From contig SLJA01000007.1 of assembly GCA_007135355.1 (NCBI GenBank), positions 1 to 16,619 on the forward strand: 16,619 bases of DNA, in the 5' to 3' direction. The translations under genes and the position numbers were made by a program. A model generated the notes under the pieces. That model searched no databases. It worked only from the letters and a program-made list of their open reading frames with translations, and was not told the DNA's origin. Below, in pieces: positions 7,980-16,176 of the stretch. Origin of the DNA: Wenzhouxiangella sp. Its GTDB lineage: Bacteria > Pseudomonadota > Gammaproteobacteria > Xanthomonadales > Wenzhouxiangellaceae. How positions within the stretch are numbered: the stretch's first letter is position 1; each line of letters begins with the position of its first letter.

Positions 7980-8285
7980 ATGCAATTAGAAGTCACCGGC
8001 CAGAACGTCGAAGTGACCCAGGCCCTGAGAGCCTATATCGAAGAAAAGTCCGAGCGCCTGGAGCGCTATTTCGACAACCTGATTTCCGCTCACTTCGTGC
8101 TCAAGCTGGAAAAGCTGCAGCACCAGGTCGACGGTACCCTGCAGGTCGGCGGCAAGACCAACGCCATCCACGCTGAAGCCGAAGCCTCAGACATGTACGC
8201 GGCCATCGACGCGCTCATGGACAAACTCGACCGCCAGGTCCGGCGCCACAAGAGCCGGGTATCCGATCATCGCAAACCCGGCTGA
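7980..8285 (+). CDS. hpf: Ribosome hibernation promoting factor, short form (HPF)
   Basis: HPF binds the 30S subunit in the A/P-site channel and promotes 100S ribosome dimers in stationary phase. At 101 residues it is the short gammaproteobacterial form without the C-terminal dimerisation domain of long HPF (E. coli HPF 95). The beta-alpha-beta-beta-beta-alpha fold is visible: MQLEVTGQNVEVTQALRAYI, the helix KSERLERYFDN, VDGTLQVGGKTNAIHAEAE, then DMYAAIDALMDKLDRQVRRHK with the basic rRNA-binding C-terminus. A strong Shine-Dalgarno AAGGAG (7967-7972) lies seven bases before ATG 7980. The gene sits between rpoN and ptsN as in E. coli. Confidence 0.96.
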   Translation: MQLEVTGQNVEVTQALRAYIEEKSERLERYFDNLISAHFVLKLEKLQHQVDGTLQVGGKTNAIHAEAEASDMYAAIDALMDKLDRQVRRHKSRVSDHRKPG

Positions 8286-8308
8286 GCAGCACTCGGCCCG
8301 CTGACGTC

Positions 8309-8779
8309 ATGGAACTTGCCGATATCCTGTCAAGTGATCGCATCGCGATCAACCTGGTCGTGTCCAGCAAAAAAACGCTGCTGGAAAAAGCGGCTGAACT
8401 GCTCGCCGCCGCCGACCAGGGCGGTCATGCGCGCGATATCTTCGATAGCCTGTGCCAGCGCGAGCGCCTGGGCTCAACAGGCTTGGGGCATGGCGTCGCC
8501 ATTCCACACGGCCGCGTACAAGGCCAGGGCAGCGTATCCGCCGCGCTGATCCGTCTGAGCACCGCGATTGAATTCGACGCGCCGGATGATGAGCGCGTCG
8601 ACCTGTTTTTTGCCCTGGCCGTGCCGGCCGAATGCACTGATGTCCACTTGCGCCTGCTGGCCAGCGTGGCCGAACGCTTCGGTAACCACGACTGCCGGCA
8701 GCGTCTGCGCACCGCCGACAGTGCCGAAGACATCATGAAAATCATCAGCGATCCGCCGGTCGGCACCGACGGGCCGTGA
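8309..8779 (+). CDS. ptsN: PTS IIA-like nitrogen regulatory protein PtsN (EIIA-Ntr)
   Basis: EIIA-Ntr is the terminal phosphoacceptor of the nitrogen PTS. It moves no sugar; its phosphorylation state controls targets such as potassium transport and kinases in other species. The 156 residues match the fructose-type EIIA fold (E. coli 163). The active-site motif GLGHGVAIPHGR places phosphorylatable His67, with the conserved LASVAERF helix later. It starts at ATG 8309, 23 bases after hpf, without a strong Shine-Dalgarno. Its stop overlaps the hprK GTG start as GTGA. Placement next to rpoN is the origin of the Ntr name. The phosphodonor here is probably the HPr encoded downstream, since no npr gene is present. 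Confidence 0.96.
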   Translation: MELADILSSDRIAINLVVSSKKTLLEKAAELLAAADQGGHARDIFDSLCQRERLGSTGLGHGVAIPHGRVQGQGSVSAALIRLSTAIEFDAPDDERVDLFFALAVPAECTDVHLRLLASVAERFGNHDCRQRLRTADSAEDIMKIISDPPVGTDGP

Positions 8780-9729
8780 CTCGCAGCATCAGTTCGGCTG
8801 AAATCCAGCAGCGCTTTGGCGAGCGACTGGGGCTGGACTGGATTGCCGGGGAAGCAACCGCCGATCAAAGGCAAATCGCCGCCGACGGTTTCGGCGTCAG
8901 ACCCGCCCTGATCGGTTTTCTGAACCTGATTCATCCCAATCGCATACAGATCATTGGCGAAGAGGAGATCTGCTGGCTGGACAGCCTGGATGCGCGCCAG
9001 CGCTGGGAGACGCTGGCCAGGATCATGGACGCTCGCCCGGCCGCGCTGATCGTGGCCAGCGGTTTGGAAATCGCCGGGGACCTGGAGCAGGCCGCGCGCG
9101 ACAGCCGCACTCCGCTGCTGGCGACCCGCCGGGCGGCCTGGGAACTGGTCGGATTTCTCGAGTACCAGATCGCCCGCCAACTGGCCGAGCAGGTCATCGT
9201 CCATGGCGTATTCATGGAAATCTTCACCATCGGCGTTCTGATCACCGGCGAAGCGGGCACCGGCAAGTCCGAGCTGGCCCTGGAGCTTTTGTCACGCGGC
9301 CACCGACTGATCGCCGACGATGCTCCGGAGTTCACTCAGATCACTCCGGATTTCGTTGAAGGCCGCTGCCCGCCCCTGCTGGCGGATTGCCTGGAGGTGC
9401 GCGGGCTGGGCATCGTCAACGTACGCCGCATGTTCGGCGATGCCACCATCAAGGCAAGCAAGTATCTGCGTCTGATCATTCATTTGCACCCGCCTGGCAA
9501 CGACCCCGGTGGTCAACCGGGCCACGGCGATCGCCTGCGTGGCAATATCGGTCATCGCCGCGTGTGCGAGCTGGACATTCCGCAAATCAGCCTGCCGGTG
9601 ATGGTCGGACGCAACCTGGCTGTGATGACCGAGGTGGCGGTGCGCGACTTCATGCTGCGCCTGAAAGGCTTTGACGCGGCCGGTGAGTTCATGCAGCGGC
9701 ATTCGCGTCTGATGGCGGAAGGCGAATGA
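8776..9729 (+). CDS. hprK: HPr kinase/phosphorylase HprK
   Basis: HprK phosphorylates HPr on Ser46 with ATP or pyrophosphate and also reverses the reaction. Ser46 phosphorylation hinders phosphotransfer from EI, so HprK gates the PTS. The 317 residues match the full-length bacterial family (about 310-320). An N-terminal domain (1-130) precedes the catalytic domain with conserved His143 (VHGVF), Walker A GEAGTGKS (158-165, Lys164), GHRLIADDAPE with Asp181/Asp182, and the family signature LEVRGLGIVNVRRMFG. The start is GTG 8776, sharing GTGA with the ptsN stop. HprK is absent from enterics but occurs in other proteobacteria, and its substrate Ser46 is present in the HPr encoded downstream. Confidence 0.96.
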   Translation: MTRSISSAEIQQRFGERLGLDWIAGEATADQRQIAADGFGVRPALIGFLNLIHPNRIQIIGEEEICWLDSLDARQRWETLARIMDARPAALIVASGLEIAGDLEQAARDSRTPLLATRRAAWELVGFLEYQIARQLAEQVIVHGVFMEIFTIGVLITGEAGTGKSELALELLSRGHRLIADDAPEFTQITPDFVEGRCPPLLADCLEVRGLGIVNVRRMFGDATIKASKYLRLIIHLHPPGNDPGGQPGHGDRLRGNIGHRRVCELDIPQISLPVMVGRNLAVMTEVAVRDFMLRLKGFDAAGEFMQRHSRLMAEGE

Positions 9730-10595
9730 GCACCCGGTCGGTTCCCATGCTGGTCATCAGCGGGCTGTCAGGCAGCGGCAAGTCGCTGGCGCTGAACGCG
9801 CTGGAGGATCTGGGCTATTACTGCATCGACAATTTGCCCGGCGGTCTGCTGGCCGGCCTGGTCGACGAGATTCGTTCAAGTCCGACGCGCTACGCCCGGG
9901 TCGCCATCGGCATTGACGCACGCACCGGCGCCGACGGGCTGGAGCGCCTGATCGCCCTACTCGATGACAAGGCCGAGGACCTGGGCTTTCGCCTGCTGTT
10001 CCTGGAAGCCGACACGGCGGTGCTGGCACGCCGCTTCAGCGAAACCCGTCGCCGCCACCCCTTGGCCAAGGACAGCGGACTGGAGGCGGCCATCGCCTGT
10101 GAACGCCAGCTGCTCATGCCGTTGCGCGAGCGTGCCGACTGGATCATCAACTCGACCGAGACCAATGTCCATCAGCTGCGCCGTCAGGTGCTCAGAAGCG
10201 TCGGCCAGGCCGGTTCCGGTGGCCTGCAGTCGGTGGTGCTGGAGTCGTTCGGCTTCAAAAATGGCGTGCCGCTGGACATGGACTTTGTGTTTGATGCCCG
10301 CTGCCTGCCCAACCCGCACTGGATTCCCGATCTGCGCCCGCGCACCGGATTGGACAGCGAGGTACGCGCCTGGCTGGAGCAGCACGAGCGGGTCGAGAAC
10401 TACTACAGTGACGTGCTTGGCTTTATCCGACGCTGGCTGCCGGCCATGACCGAAGACCATCGCAGTCTGCTGACCATCGCCATTGGCTGCACCGGTGGCC
10501 AGCATCGCTCGGTCTATCTGGTCGACCGCTTGGGCCAGGCCCTGGACGGCGACGGCCAACGCGTCATCATCAGCCATCGCGAGCTCGAGACATGA
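9726..10595 (+). CDS. rapZ: RNase adapter protein RapZ
   Basis: RapZ is a P-loop nucleotide-binding protein. In E. coli it senses glucosamine-6-phosphate and steers RNase E to the small RNA GlmZ, controlling glmS; whether the sRNA circuit exists here is unknown. The 289 residues (E. coli 284) show Walker A GLSGSGKS (13-20), YYCIDNLPGGLL (31-42), and the conserved C-terminal region AIGCTGGQHRSVYLVDRL (252-269), the phosphofructokinase-like RNA-binding domain with Cys255 and His260. ATG 9726 overlaps the hprK stop as ATGA. hprK-rapZ adjacency is typical of proteobacteria with regulatory PTS. It may link cell-wall sugar supply to the phosphate relay. Confidence 0.96.
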   Translation: MSTRSVPMLVISGLSGSGKSLALNALEDLGYYCIDNLPGGLLAGLVDEIRSSPTRYARVAIGIDARTGADGLERLIALLDDKAEDLGFRLLFLEADTAVLARRFSETRRRHPLAKDSGLEAAIACERQLLMPLRERADWIINSTETNVHQLRRQVLRSVGQAGSGGLQSVVLESFGFKNGVPLDMDFVFDARCLPNPHWIPDLRPRTGLDSEVRAWLEQHERVENYYSDVLGFIRRWLPAMTEDHRSLLTIAIGCTGGQHRSVYLVDRLGQALDGDGQRVIISHRELET

Positions 10596-10969
10596 CGATC
10601 ATCGTACTCGTCACCCACCCCGGTGTGGGCGAATCGCTGCGACGACAAGCCGAGCAGATCGTCGGTCACACACTCTCCGTGCCGCTGGTCGCCATCGGCA
10701 GCCAAACCGACCCCGACCGCGGTCTGGCCGAGCTGGCCCAGGTGCTGGGCCGCGCCGCCGGCGGCGGCGAGGTACTGATCCTGACCGATCTGCCCGGCGC
10801 CACCCCGCACAACCTGGCCATGCGCGCCGCCCGCGAAGGAGCCTGGCCGGTGGTCTCCGGGCTCAACCTGCCGATGCTGCTGAAAGTGCTCAACCACGCC
10901 GACAAACCGGCGCCGGAGTTGGCCGCTTTGGCCCATTATGGCGGCCGACAGGGAATCATCTATCCATGA
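10592..10969 (+). CDS. PTS EIIA component, mannose/fructose family (EIIA-Man type)
   Basis: This is a free-standing 125-residue EIIA domain of the mannose family. His9 in VTHPGVGESL is the expected phosphorylation site, followed by DLPGATPHNLA (65-75) and VVSGLNLPMLLKVL (about 87-100), both typical of the family. No EIIB, EIIC or EIID partner is encoded next to it, so it probably regulates rather than transports. Proteobacteria commonly keep such an orphan EIIA between rapZ and ptsH. ATG 10592 overlaps the rapZ stop and its own stop overlaps ptsH, both as ATGA. Target proteins cannot be named from the sequence. Confidence 0.92.
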   Translation: MTIIVLVTHPGVGESLRRQAEQIVGHTLSVPLVAIGSQTDPDRGLAELAQVLGRAAGGGEVLILTDLPGATPHNLAMRAAREGAWPVVSGLNLPMLLKVLNHADKPAPELAALAHYGGRQGIIYP

Positions 10970-11235
10970 TCGAGCGCCCTATCACCCTGGTCAACCGGCT
11001 CGGCTTGCATGCGCGCGCGGCCAGCAAGCTGGTCCAGACCGCCAGTCGTTTCGAGTCCCAGATTTGGATCGAGCGCGATGGCCGCTGCGTTAACGCCAAG
11101 TCCATCATGGGTGTCTTGCTGCTGGCCGCCCCATGTGGCGAAGAACTGCTGCTGCGCACCGACGGCGAGGACGAAGAACAGGCGATGGCGGCCTTGCGGG
11201 CGCTCATTGACAGCCGCTTCGGGGAAGACGAATGA
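10966..11235 (+). CDS. ptsH: Phosphocarrier protein HPr
   Basis: HPr accepts phosphate from EI on a histidine and passes it to EIIA domains. The 89 residues show RLGLHARAASKLV with His15 (the phosphotransfer site) and NAKSIMGVLLLAA with Ser46, the HprK regulatory site, at exactly the canonical number. The sequence around Ser46 and HprK in the same operon argue that serine control is active. The frame is open far upstream, overlapping rapZ and the EIIA gene in another frame, but the family N-terminus MIERPITLVN fixes ATG 10966, which overlaps the EIIA stop. With no npr in the window, this HPr probably serves both EIIA proteins. Confidence 0.96.
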   Translation: MIERPITLVNRLGLHARAASKLVQTASRFESQIWIERDGRCVNAKSIMGVLLLAAPCGEELLLRTDGEDEEQAMAALRALIDSRFGEDE

Positions 11236-12980
11236 GCTTTGCCCTGAGCGGCCTGGGCGTGACCAGCGGCATCGCCATCGGCCGCGTCCACCGGCTCACC
11301 CCCGGCGAATTGTTTATTCCCGAGTATCACTTGAAGCCGGACGCAGTCGAGCCGGAAATAGAACGATTGCAGCACGCCTTCAGCCGGGGTGATGCGTTTT
11401 TGAAGAGCCTGCTGGGGCGTCTGGATGACGGCGGCGGCGAGACCGCGCGCGAGTTGCTCGAGGCCCACCGTTTGATCCTGCGCGACCCGATGCTGATTGA
11501 GGCCAGCGAGAGCATGGTGCGTGAGCTGCGCATCAATGCCGAGTGGGCGCTGGTGCGCCAGACCGAGATTCTGCAGGCGGAGTTCAGGCGCATGGCCGAC
11601 GATTACCTGTCGCTGCGCCGCGAAGACCTGGAGCAGGCCATCAGTCTGGTCCAGCGCGAACTGGCCGATCAACCCGCCACACTGATCGGCAGTCAGGTCC
11701 CACATGAACTGTCCGATACCGTGCTGGTGGCCAGCGAACTGGGGCCGGCGGAAATGACCGTGCTGGCGCAGCGCAAGGTCGCGGGGTTGATTACCGAGCA
11801 CGGCGGCCCTTGGTCACATTCAGCCATCCTCGCCCGCAGCCTGGAAATCCCCATGCTGGTCGGGGTGCCACACGCGCTCGAATTGCTCAGCGAAGACGAG
11901 ACCGTGATTCTCGACGGTCACTATGGCGCGGTGTTGGCCAATCCGGACGAGGGTTTGCTGGGACATTACCGGGACAAGCGCGAGGCCTGGCAACGCCGCC
12001 TGCTGGATCTGCGCCGCTACCTGGTGCGGCCGTCCCGAACCATCGACGAGCAACCGTTCACTTTGCTGGGCAACGCGGACCTGGCCCCGGAATTCGAGCG
12101 CTGCCGCAACGCCGGCGTCGAAGGCATCGGGCTGATGCGTACCGAGTATCTCTACCTGGGCGATTCACTGCCCGACGAGGACAGCCAGTACCGCGCCTAT
12201 CGCGCCGGTGTCGAGCGCATGCAGGGCCGGCCCATCACCATCCGTACGCTGGATGTCGGCGGCGACAAGCTGCCGGCCGAGCTGGCTTTTACCCAGGGCC
12301 CAAACCCGGCTTTGGGTCTGCGCGGCATTCGCTTGTCACTGGCCATGGGCGATTTATTCAGCCAGCAGCTGCGCGCCATATTGCGCGCCTCGGTGCATGG
12401 ACCGGTGGAAATTCTGCTGCCGATGCTGACCAGTCGCGATGAAATTCGCCTGGCCCGCGCGGCCGTGTCGCGCTGTCGCGAAGCATTGCGCGGCGAAGGA
12501 GTGCACGTCGACCCGGAACTGCCGATCGGCGGCATGATCGAAACCCCGGCCGCGGCCTTGATCGCGGACGAACTGGCCGAAGAACTCGATTTTTTTTCCA
12601 TCGGCACCAACGACCTGATCCAGTACCTGCTCGCCATCGACCGCTCCGACGAGCTGGTCAACTATATCTACGACCCCAGCCATCCGGCCATTCTCAAACT
12701 GCTGCGCAGCATTCGCGACGCCGGCCAGCGCCACAACATCAGCGTGACGGTGTGCGGGGAAATGGCCGGTAACGAACGCACCGCCCGCCTGTTGCTCGGT
12801 CTGGGCCTGACCCGCTTGAGCATGCCGCCGGCGCTGTTGCCCGCGGTCAAGCGCTCGCTGGTCGAGGCCGACGCCGGGCAATGCCGACGTCTGGTTGACC
12901 GCTATCTCTCCGGGGGCAGTGCCCAAATCAGCGGTCAGAGCCTGCTGGACGCACTCAATGACAGCACGTCTGCCACTTGA
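11232..12980 (+). CDS. ptsI: Phosphoenolpyruvate-protein phosphotransferase (PTS enzyme I)
   Basis: EI takes phosphate from phosphoenolpyruvate and gives it to HPr His15. The 582 residues match standard EI (E. coli 575) with domains in order: swivelling HPr-binding N-terminal domain (about 1-145), phosphohistidine domain with GGPWSHSAILAR (active His196), and the PEP-binding TIM barrel (about 265-550) with GLMRTEYLY, FFSIGTNDLIQY and VCGEMAGN (Cys508). There is no N-terminal GAF domain, so it is EI proper rather than the EI-Ntr (PtsP) that feeds the nitrogen PTS in enterics. ATG 11232 overlaps the ptsH stop as ATGA. It ends the coupled ptsN-to-ptsI run. Confidence 0.97.
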   Translation: MSFALSGLGVTSGIAIGRVHRLTPGELFIPEYHLKPDAVEPEIERLQHAFSRGDAFLKSLLGRLDDGGGETARELLEAHRLILRDPMLIEASESMVRELRINAEWALVRQTEILQAEFRRMADDYLSLRREDLEQAISLVQRELADQPATLIGSQVPHELSDTVLVASELGPAEMTVLAQRKVAGLITEHGGPWSHSAILARSLEIPMLVGVPHALELLSEDETVILDGHYGAVLANPDEGLLGHYRDKREAWQRRLLDLRRYLVRPSRTIDEQPFTLLGNADLAPEFERCRNAGVEGIGLMRTEYLYLGDSLPDEDSQYRAYRAGVERMQGRPITIRTLDVGGDKLPAELAFTQGPNPALGLRGIRLSLAMGDLFSQQLRAILRASVHGPVEILLPMLTSRDEIRLARAAVSRCREALRGEGVHVDPELPIGGMIETPAAALIADELAEELDFFSIGTNDLIQYLLAIDRSDELVNYIYDPSHPAILKLLRSIRDAGQRHNISVTVCGEMAGNERTARLLLGLGLTRLSMPPALLPAVKRSLVEADAGQCRRLVDRYLSGGSAQISGQSLLDALNDSTSAT

Positions 12981-13026
12981 ATCGAAGGCTTGCGAGCTCG
13001 AATAGCGCTTATCTGCAAGAGGGAAC

Positions 13027-15141
13027 ATGAACGTGATCGACCTGCTGCGGCCCATCTGGCGCGCACTGCCCATCAACATTTACTGGCGTCAGCGCATCAA
13101 GCACTTTGTGCTGAATGGGCCATTCGCAGCTTTCGACCCGAAGCAGTTTGCCGCGCTGGACATGCCGGCATGGGATGGCGAATGGCGGGTCTTGTTGCCG
13201 CCACTGGATGAACCCGTTGATCGACTGCTGGTGATCGACTGGAAGCCGCCGACACCTGACCTGGATTCCGGCTCCTATCGTCTGCGTCTTATTCTTGATC
13301 TGCTGTTAGCGGCAGGACATCAGGTCGACTTCATCGGCGACCGCGAAGCCGAGCATCCCCGCTATGCCGAAGCGCTCCGGGAGCGCGGAATCAGGACGGT
13401 GATCGGGCCGTCGGACGCGCTCGAGCATCTGGGTACGCATGGCCATCGCTATGCCCAAGTCTGGATTTCGCGCCCTGAAGTGGCTGAAACCTATCTGGCG
13501 CCAGTACGCGCTCTGGCGTCTCAGGCCCTGGTGATTTACGACACCGTCGATCTGCACTGGGTGCGTTTCCAGCGGGGTGCGGCCTTCGCGGCCGACCCGA
13601 CCGAGGGGTTGGCGCGCGCCGAACGGTATCGACGACTCGAATTGGCCAATGCTCGCGCGGCTGATCGCGTCATCGCGATCACCGAAGACGAGCGCGCGCG
13701 TCTGCTTCAGGAATTCCCCGGACTTGACGTGCGCGTCCTGCCCAATATTCATGCGGTCGCCGAGCGGGCCGCCGGTCCGGAGACGCGGCGCGATCTTTTC
13801 TTCATCGGCGGTTTCCAGCATCAGCCCAATGTGGACGCCATGCAGTACTTCGCCGCAGAGATTTTGCCGCTGGTGCGAGCGGAACTCCCCGACGTGAAGC
13901 TACGCATTGTCGGCAGCCACATGCCCGATTCGGTCCGCGCACTGGCTTCGCCGGCGATCGAGGCGGTCGGTTATGTCGCTGACGTCGACCCTTATTTCGC
14001 CCAGGCCCGTGTGTTTGTTGCGCCCCTGCGGCATGGGGCAGGGATGAAGGGCAAGATTGGGCACAGTCTGAGCCAAGGCCTGCCGGTGGTCACAACCCGC
14101 ATCGGTGCGGAAGGCATGGGCTTGCGAGACGGTATCGAGGCGCTAATCGCTGAGGGCCCCCGAGAATTCGCCGATGCAGTGATTCGGCTGTATCAGGACG
14201 AGGCGCTGTGGTCCCAGCTCTCAACGGCCGGCCTGGAACTCATCCGAGAGCACTATTCAAAAGCCGTAGTCGCTGGCCACTTATCGAGCCTTCTGGTGCC
14301 GAGCCGCGAATCCAGCAAGGCGGTCGGGACCGAAGCTCCGAGCTTTCGCCCGGGCCCAGCAGCATCCGCCAAAACAAGTTCGGCCACGCTGCCGCGGTCG
14401 GAAAACGACCGCCGTGTGCTGATCCTCGGCGTCTATCTGCCGGGAATCACCAACCACGCTGCTACGTTGTCAAACGACCTGCTTAGTTCGCGCGACTGGG
14501 AGGTGGACCTGCACTGGGCTTCAGTCGGCACCCATGCGTCAGAAGCGCAAGCTGATTCCACATTGCAAGCTCTGACCCGCCTGCATAGCCGTGAGCGAGT
14601 GCCCAAATTCGTGCTGCTTAACCGACTGCTCAGCGAGCTTGAGCTCGATGATTATCGCTACCTGATGGTGGTCGACGACGACATCGAACTGCCGCAGGGT
14701 TTTCTCGACCAGTTTCTCGCCATCCAGGAGGCGCGCGACTTCACGCTGGCACAACCGGCACGCACCCATGACAGCTTCACTGATCATCATTTCGTCAATC
14801 AGCTCATGGGCGTCGAGTCGCGCTTGACGCGCTTTGTGGAGATCGGCCCATTGATGTCGCTAAGGCGCGAGGGCTATCAGATTCTCTTACCCTTCGACGA
14901 GGACGCGCCCATGGGCTGGGGTCTGGACTTTGTGTGGCCAGTGATCCTTGAGCAGCACGGTCTGCGACTTGGCATCGTCGATGCAGCACCCATACGACAT
15001 GCCCTGCGCAAACCGGTCAGCACCTACGAGTACACCCAGACCGAGTCCGCCATGCAGGCGTTTCTCGCCAAACGTCCGCACTTGACCCTGGCCGAGGCCT
15101 GCATCGCGAACCAGACCTACACCATGGGCGGCTCAGCATGA
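13027..15141 (+). CDS. Two-domain glycosyltransferase: GT4-like (GT-B) fused to a GT-A/DUF707-like domain
   Basis: This is a 704-residue protein. Residues about 60-425 form a GT-B fold: an N-terminal acceptor domain (DYLLVIDW-type strand at 67-72, GSYRLRLILDLL) and a C-terminal donor domain starting at RRDLFFIGGFQHQPNVDAM, with VFVAPLRHGAGMKGKIG and the GLPVVTTRIGAEGM stretch typical of GT4 family enzymes. A Ser/Ala/Pro-rich linker (about 425-460) leads to a second domain (about 461-704) with VVDDDIELPQGF (Asp550-Asp552, a likely metal-binding DxD) and MGWGLDFVWP followed by GIVDAAPIRH, which resembles the DUF707 family. No membrane helix or signal is evident, so it is probably cytoplasmic. 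AAGAGGG (13017-13023) precedes ATG 13027. Donor and acceptor sugars are unknown. It overlaps the next glycosyltransferase gene as ATGA. Confidence 0.85.
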   Translation: MNVIDLLRPIWRALPINIYWRQRIKHFVLNGPFAAFDPKQFAALDMPAWDGEWRVLLPPLDEPVDRLLVIDWKPPTPDLDSGSYRLRLILDLLLAAGHQVDFIGDREAEHPRYAEALRERGIRTVIGPSDALEHLGTHGHRYAQVWISRPEVAETYLAPVRALASQALVIYDTVDLHWVRFQRGAAFAADPTEGLARAERYRRLELANARAADRVIAITEDERARLLQEFPGLDVRVLPNIHAVAERAAGPETRRDLFFIGGFQHQPNVDAMQYFAAEILPLVRAELPDVKLRIVGSHMPDSVRALASPAIEAVGYVADVDPYFAQARVFVAPLRHGAGMKGKIGHSLSQGLPVVTTRIGAEGMGLRDGIEALIAEGPREFADAVIRLYQDEALWSQLSTAGLELIREHYSKAVVAGHLSSLLVPSRESSKAVGTEAPSFRPGPAASAKTSSATLPRSENDRRVLILGVYLPGITNHAATLSNDLLSSRDWEVDLHWASVGTHASEAQADSTLQALTRLHSRERVPKFVLLNRLLSELELDDYRYLMVVDDDIELPQGFLDQFLAIQEARDFTLAQPARTHDSFTDHHFVNQLMGVESRLTRFVEIGPLMSLRREGYQILLPFDEDAPMGWGLDFVWPVILEQHGLRLGIVDAAPIRHALRKPVSTYEYTQTESAMQAFLAKRPHLTLAEACIANQTYTMGGSA

Positions 15142-16145
15142 ACTCATCACTGCTGATCAGTGCCGTTCTCTGCACCTATAACCGAGCCTCACTGCTGGCG
15201 CGAGCACTGGGCGCGCTCAGCGCCCAAACCTTGGGTACCGAACAGTTTGAGGTCGTGCTGATCGACGATGGATCGAGCGACGAGACTGCCCAGATCGTCT
15301 CCGTGTTCGCGTCACTGCTTAATCTGCGCTATGTGCGTCAGCCCAACTCCGGTCTCGCTGCAGCGAAAAATCATGGCATCTGCTTGTCACGAGCGCCGAT
15401 CATCGTCTTTCTCGACGACGATGACGTGCTCGACAGCCGCGCCCTGGAGCAGCATTGGCTGAGCCATCAGCACGACCCCAGGATCGAAACTGCCGTACTC
15501 GGCTACACCGGCCTCGGCCATGAACCCTCGCGTTCGCCGCTCATGCGCTATGTCATGGAGGTGGGCTGCCAGTTATTTTACTATTCACCGCTCAAAGACG
15601 GTCAGGAGCTGGACTTCACCTACTTCTGGGGCGGCCGTTCGTCCTGCAAACGCGCTCTTCTGCTGGAACATGGCGTATTTGATCCGGTGTTCCGCTTCGG
15701 CGCCGAAGACATCGAGCTGGCCTATCGACTGCGCAACGCAGGCCTGCGCGTGCGCTACAACGCAAAAGCGATCAGCACCATGATCCGTACCCTAAGCGTC
15801 GATGGATTTGCGCGTCGATGCGAGCTGCAGGGCCGCTCGAACTGGGTTTTCTATCAGCGCCACCCGAACAAGCTGGTGCGAGCCTGGACCCAGCTGGAAG
15901 GCGCGGAATCCGAATGGGATCGCATCGCAGCCCACTATCCTCGCCTGCTCCGAAGCGCGCGCAAACTGGACCAGCTGGCCAATGCGCGTGTTGAGCAGGG
16001 CCTGGCTTGCGATCCAGCACTGACCCAGCTCCTCCACCGGGCCTACGCCGCACTATTTCGTGCCAGCCGGATCAAGGGGAGCGTGGAGCGCATGCGCGAG
16101 GACAAATCCGACGATGCTAGCCCGCCTGGGGGGTCAGAGCCCTGA
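15138..16145 (+). CDS. Family 2 glycosyltransferase
   Basis: This 335-residue protein has a GT-A fold of the GT2 type. Seen are the nucleotide-binding N-terminus LLISAVLCTYNRASLLARAL, VVLIDDGSSDET (39-50), SGLAAAKNHG (71-80), the metal-binding run VFLDDDDVLDS (Asp93-Asp96), and the acidic FGAEDIELAYRLRNAG motif (Glu190-Asp191) that commonly provides the catalytic base. The C-terminus (about 235-335) is helical and charged with a Ser/Pro/Gly-rich end. No membrane segment is clear. ATG 15138 shares ATGA with the upstream glycosyltransferase stop, so the two proteins probably act on one glycan, likely LPS, a capsule or another surface polysaccharide; the product is unknown. Confidence 0.9.
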   Translation: MNSSLLISAVLCTYNRASLLARALGALSAQTLGTEQFEVVLIDDGSSDETAQIVSVFASLLNLRYVRQPNSGLAAAKNHGICLSRAPIIVFLDDDDVLDSRALEQHWLSHQHDPRIETAVLGYTGLGHEPSRSPLMRYVMEVGCQLFYYSPLKDGQELDFTYFWGGRSSCKRALLLEHGVFDPVFRFGAEDIELAYRLRNAGLRVRYNAKAISTMIRTLSVDGFARRCELQGRSNWVFYQRHPNKLVRAWTQLEGAESEWDRIAAHYPRLLRSARKLDQLANARVEQGLACDPALTQLLHRAYAALFRASRIKGSVERMREDKSDDASPPGGSEP

Positions 16146-16170
16146 TTCAATCTCGCTGATTCGATCTCGC
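16143..16170 (+). repeat. Tandem duplication of 14 bases spanning the glycosyltransferase stop
   Basis: TGATTCAATCTCGC (16143-16156) is followed directly by TGATTCGATCTCGC (16157-16170), differing at one position. The first copy begins with the TGA stop of the family 2 glycosyltransferase. It is a simple adjacent duplication with no coding sense. Confidence 0.8.
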
Positions 16171-16176
16171 TTGCAA

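Noticed and set aside
10483..10965. N-terminal extension of HPr to 250 residues
   Set aside because: The upstream part is out of frame with rapZ and the EIIA gene and is Arg/Pro-rich; HPr homology begins exactly at the ATG at 10966.
11810..12442. 210-codon + strand frame inside ptsI
   Set aside because: It is an alternate-frame shadow of enzyme I with Arg/Pro/Gly-rich composition and no motif.
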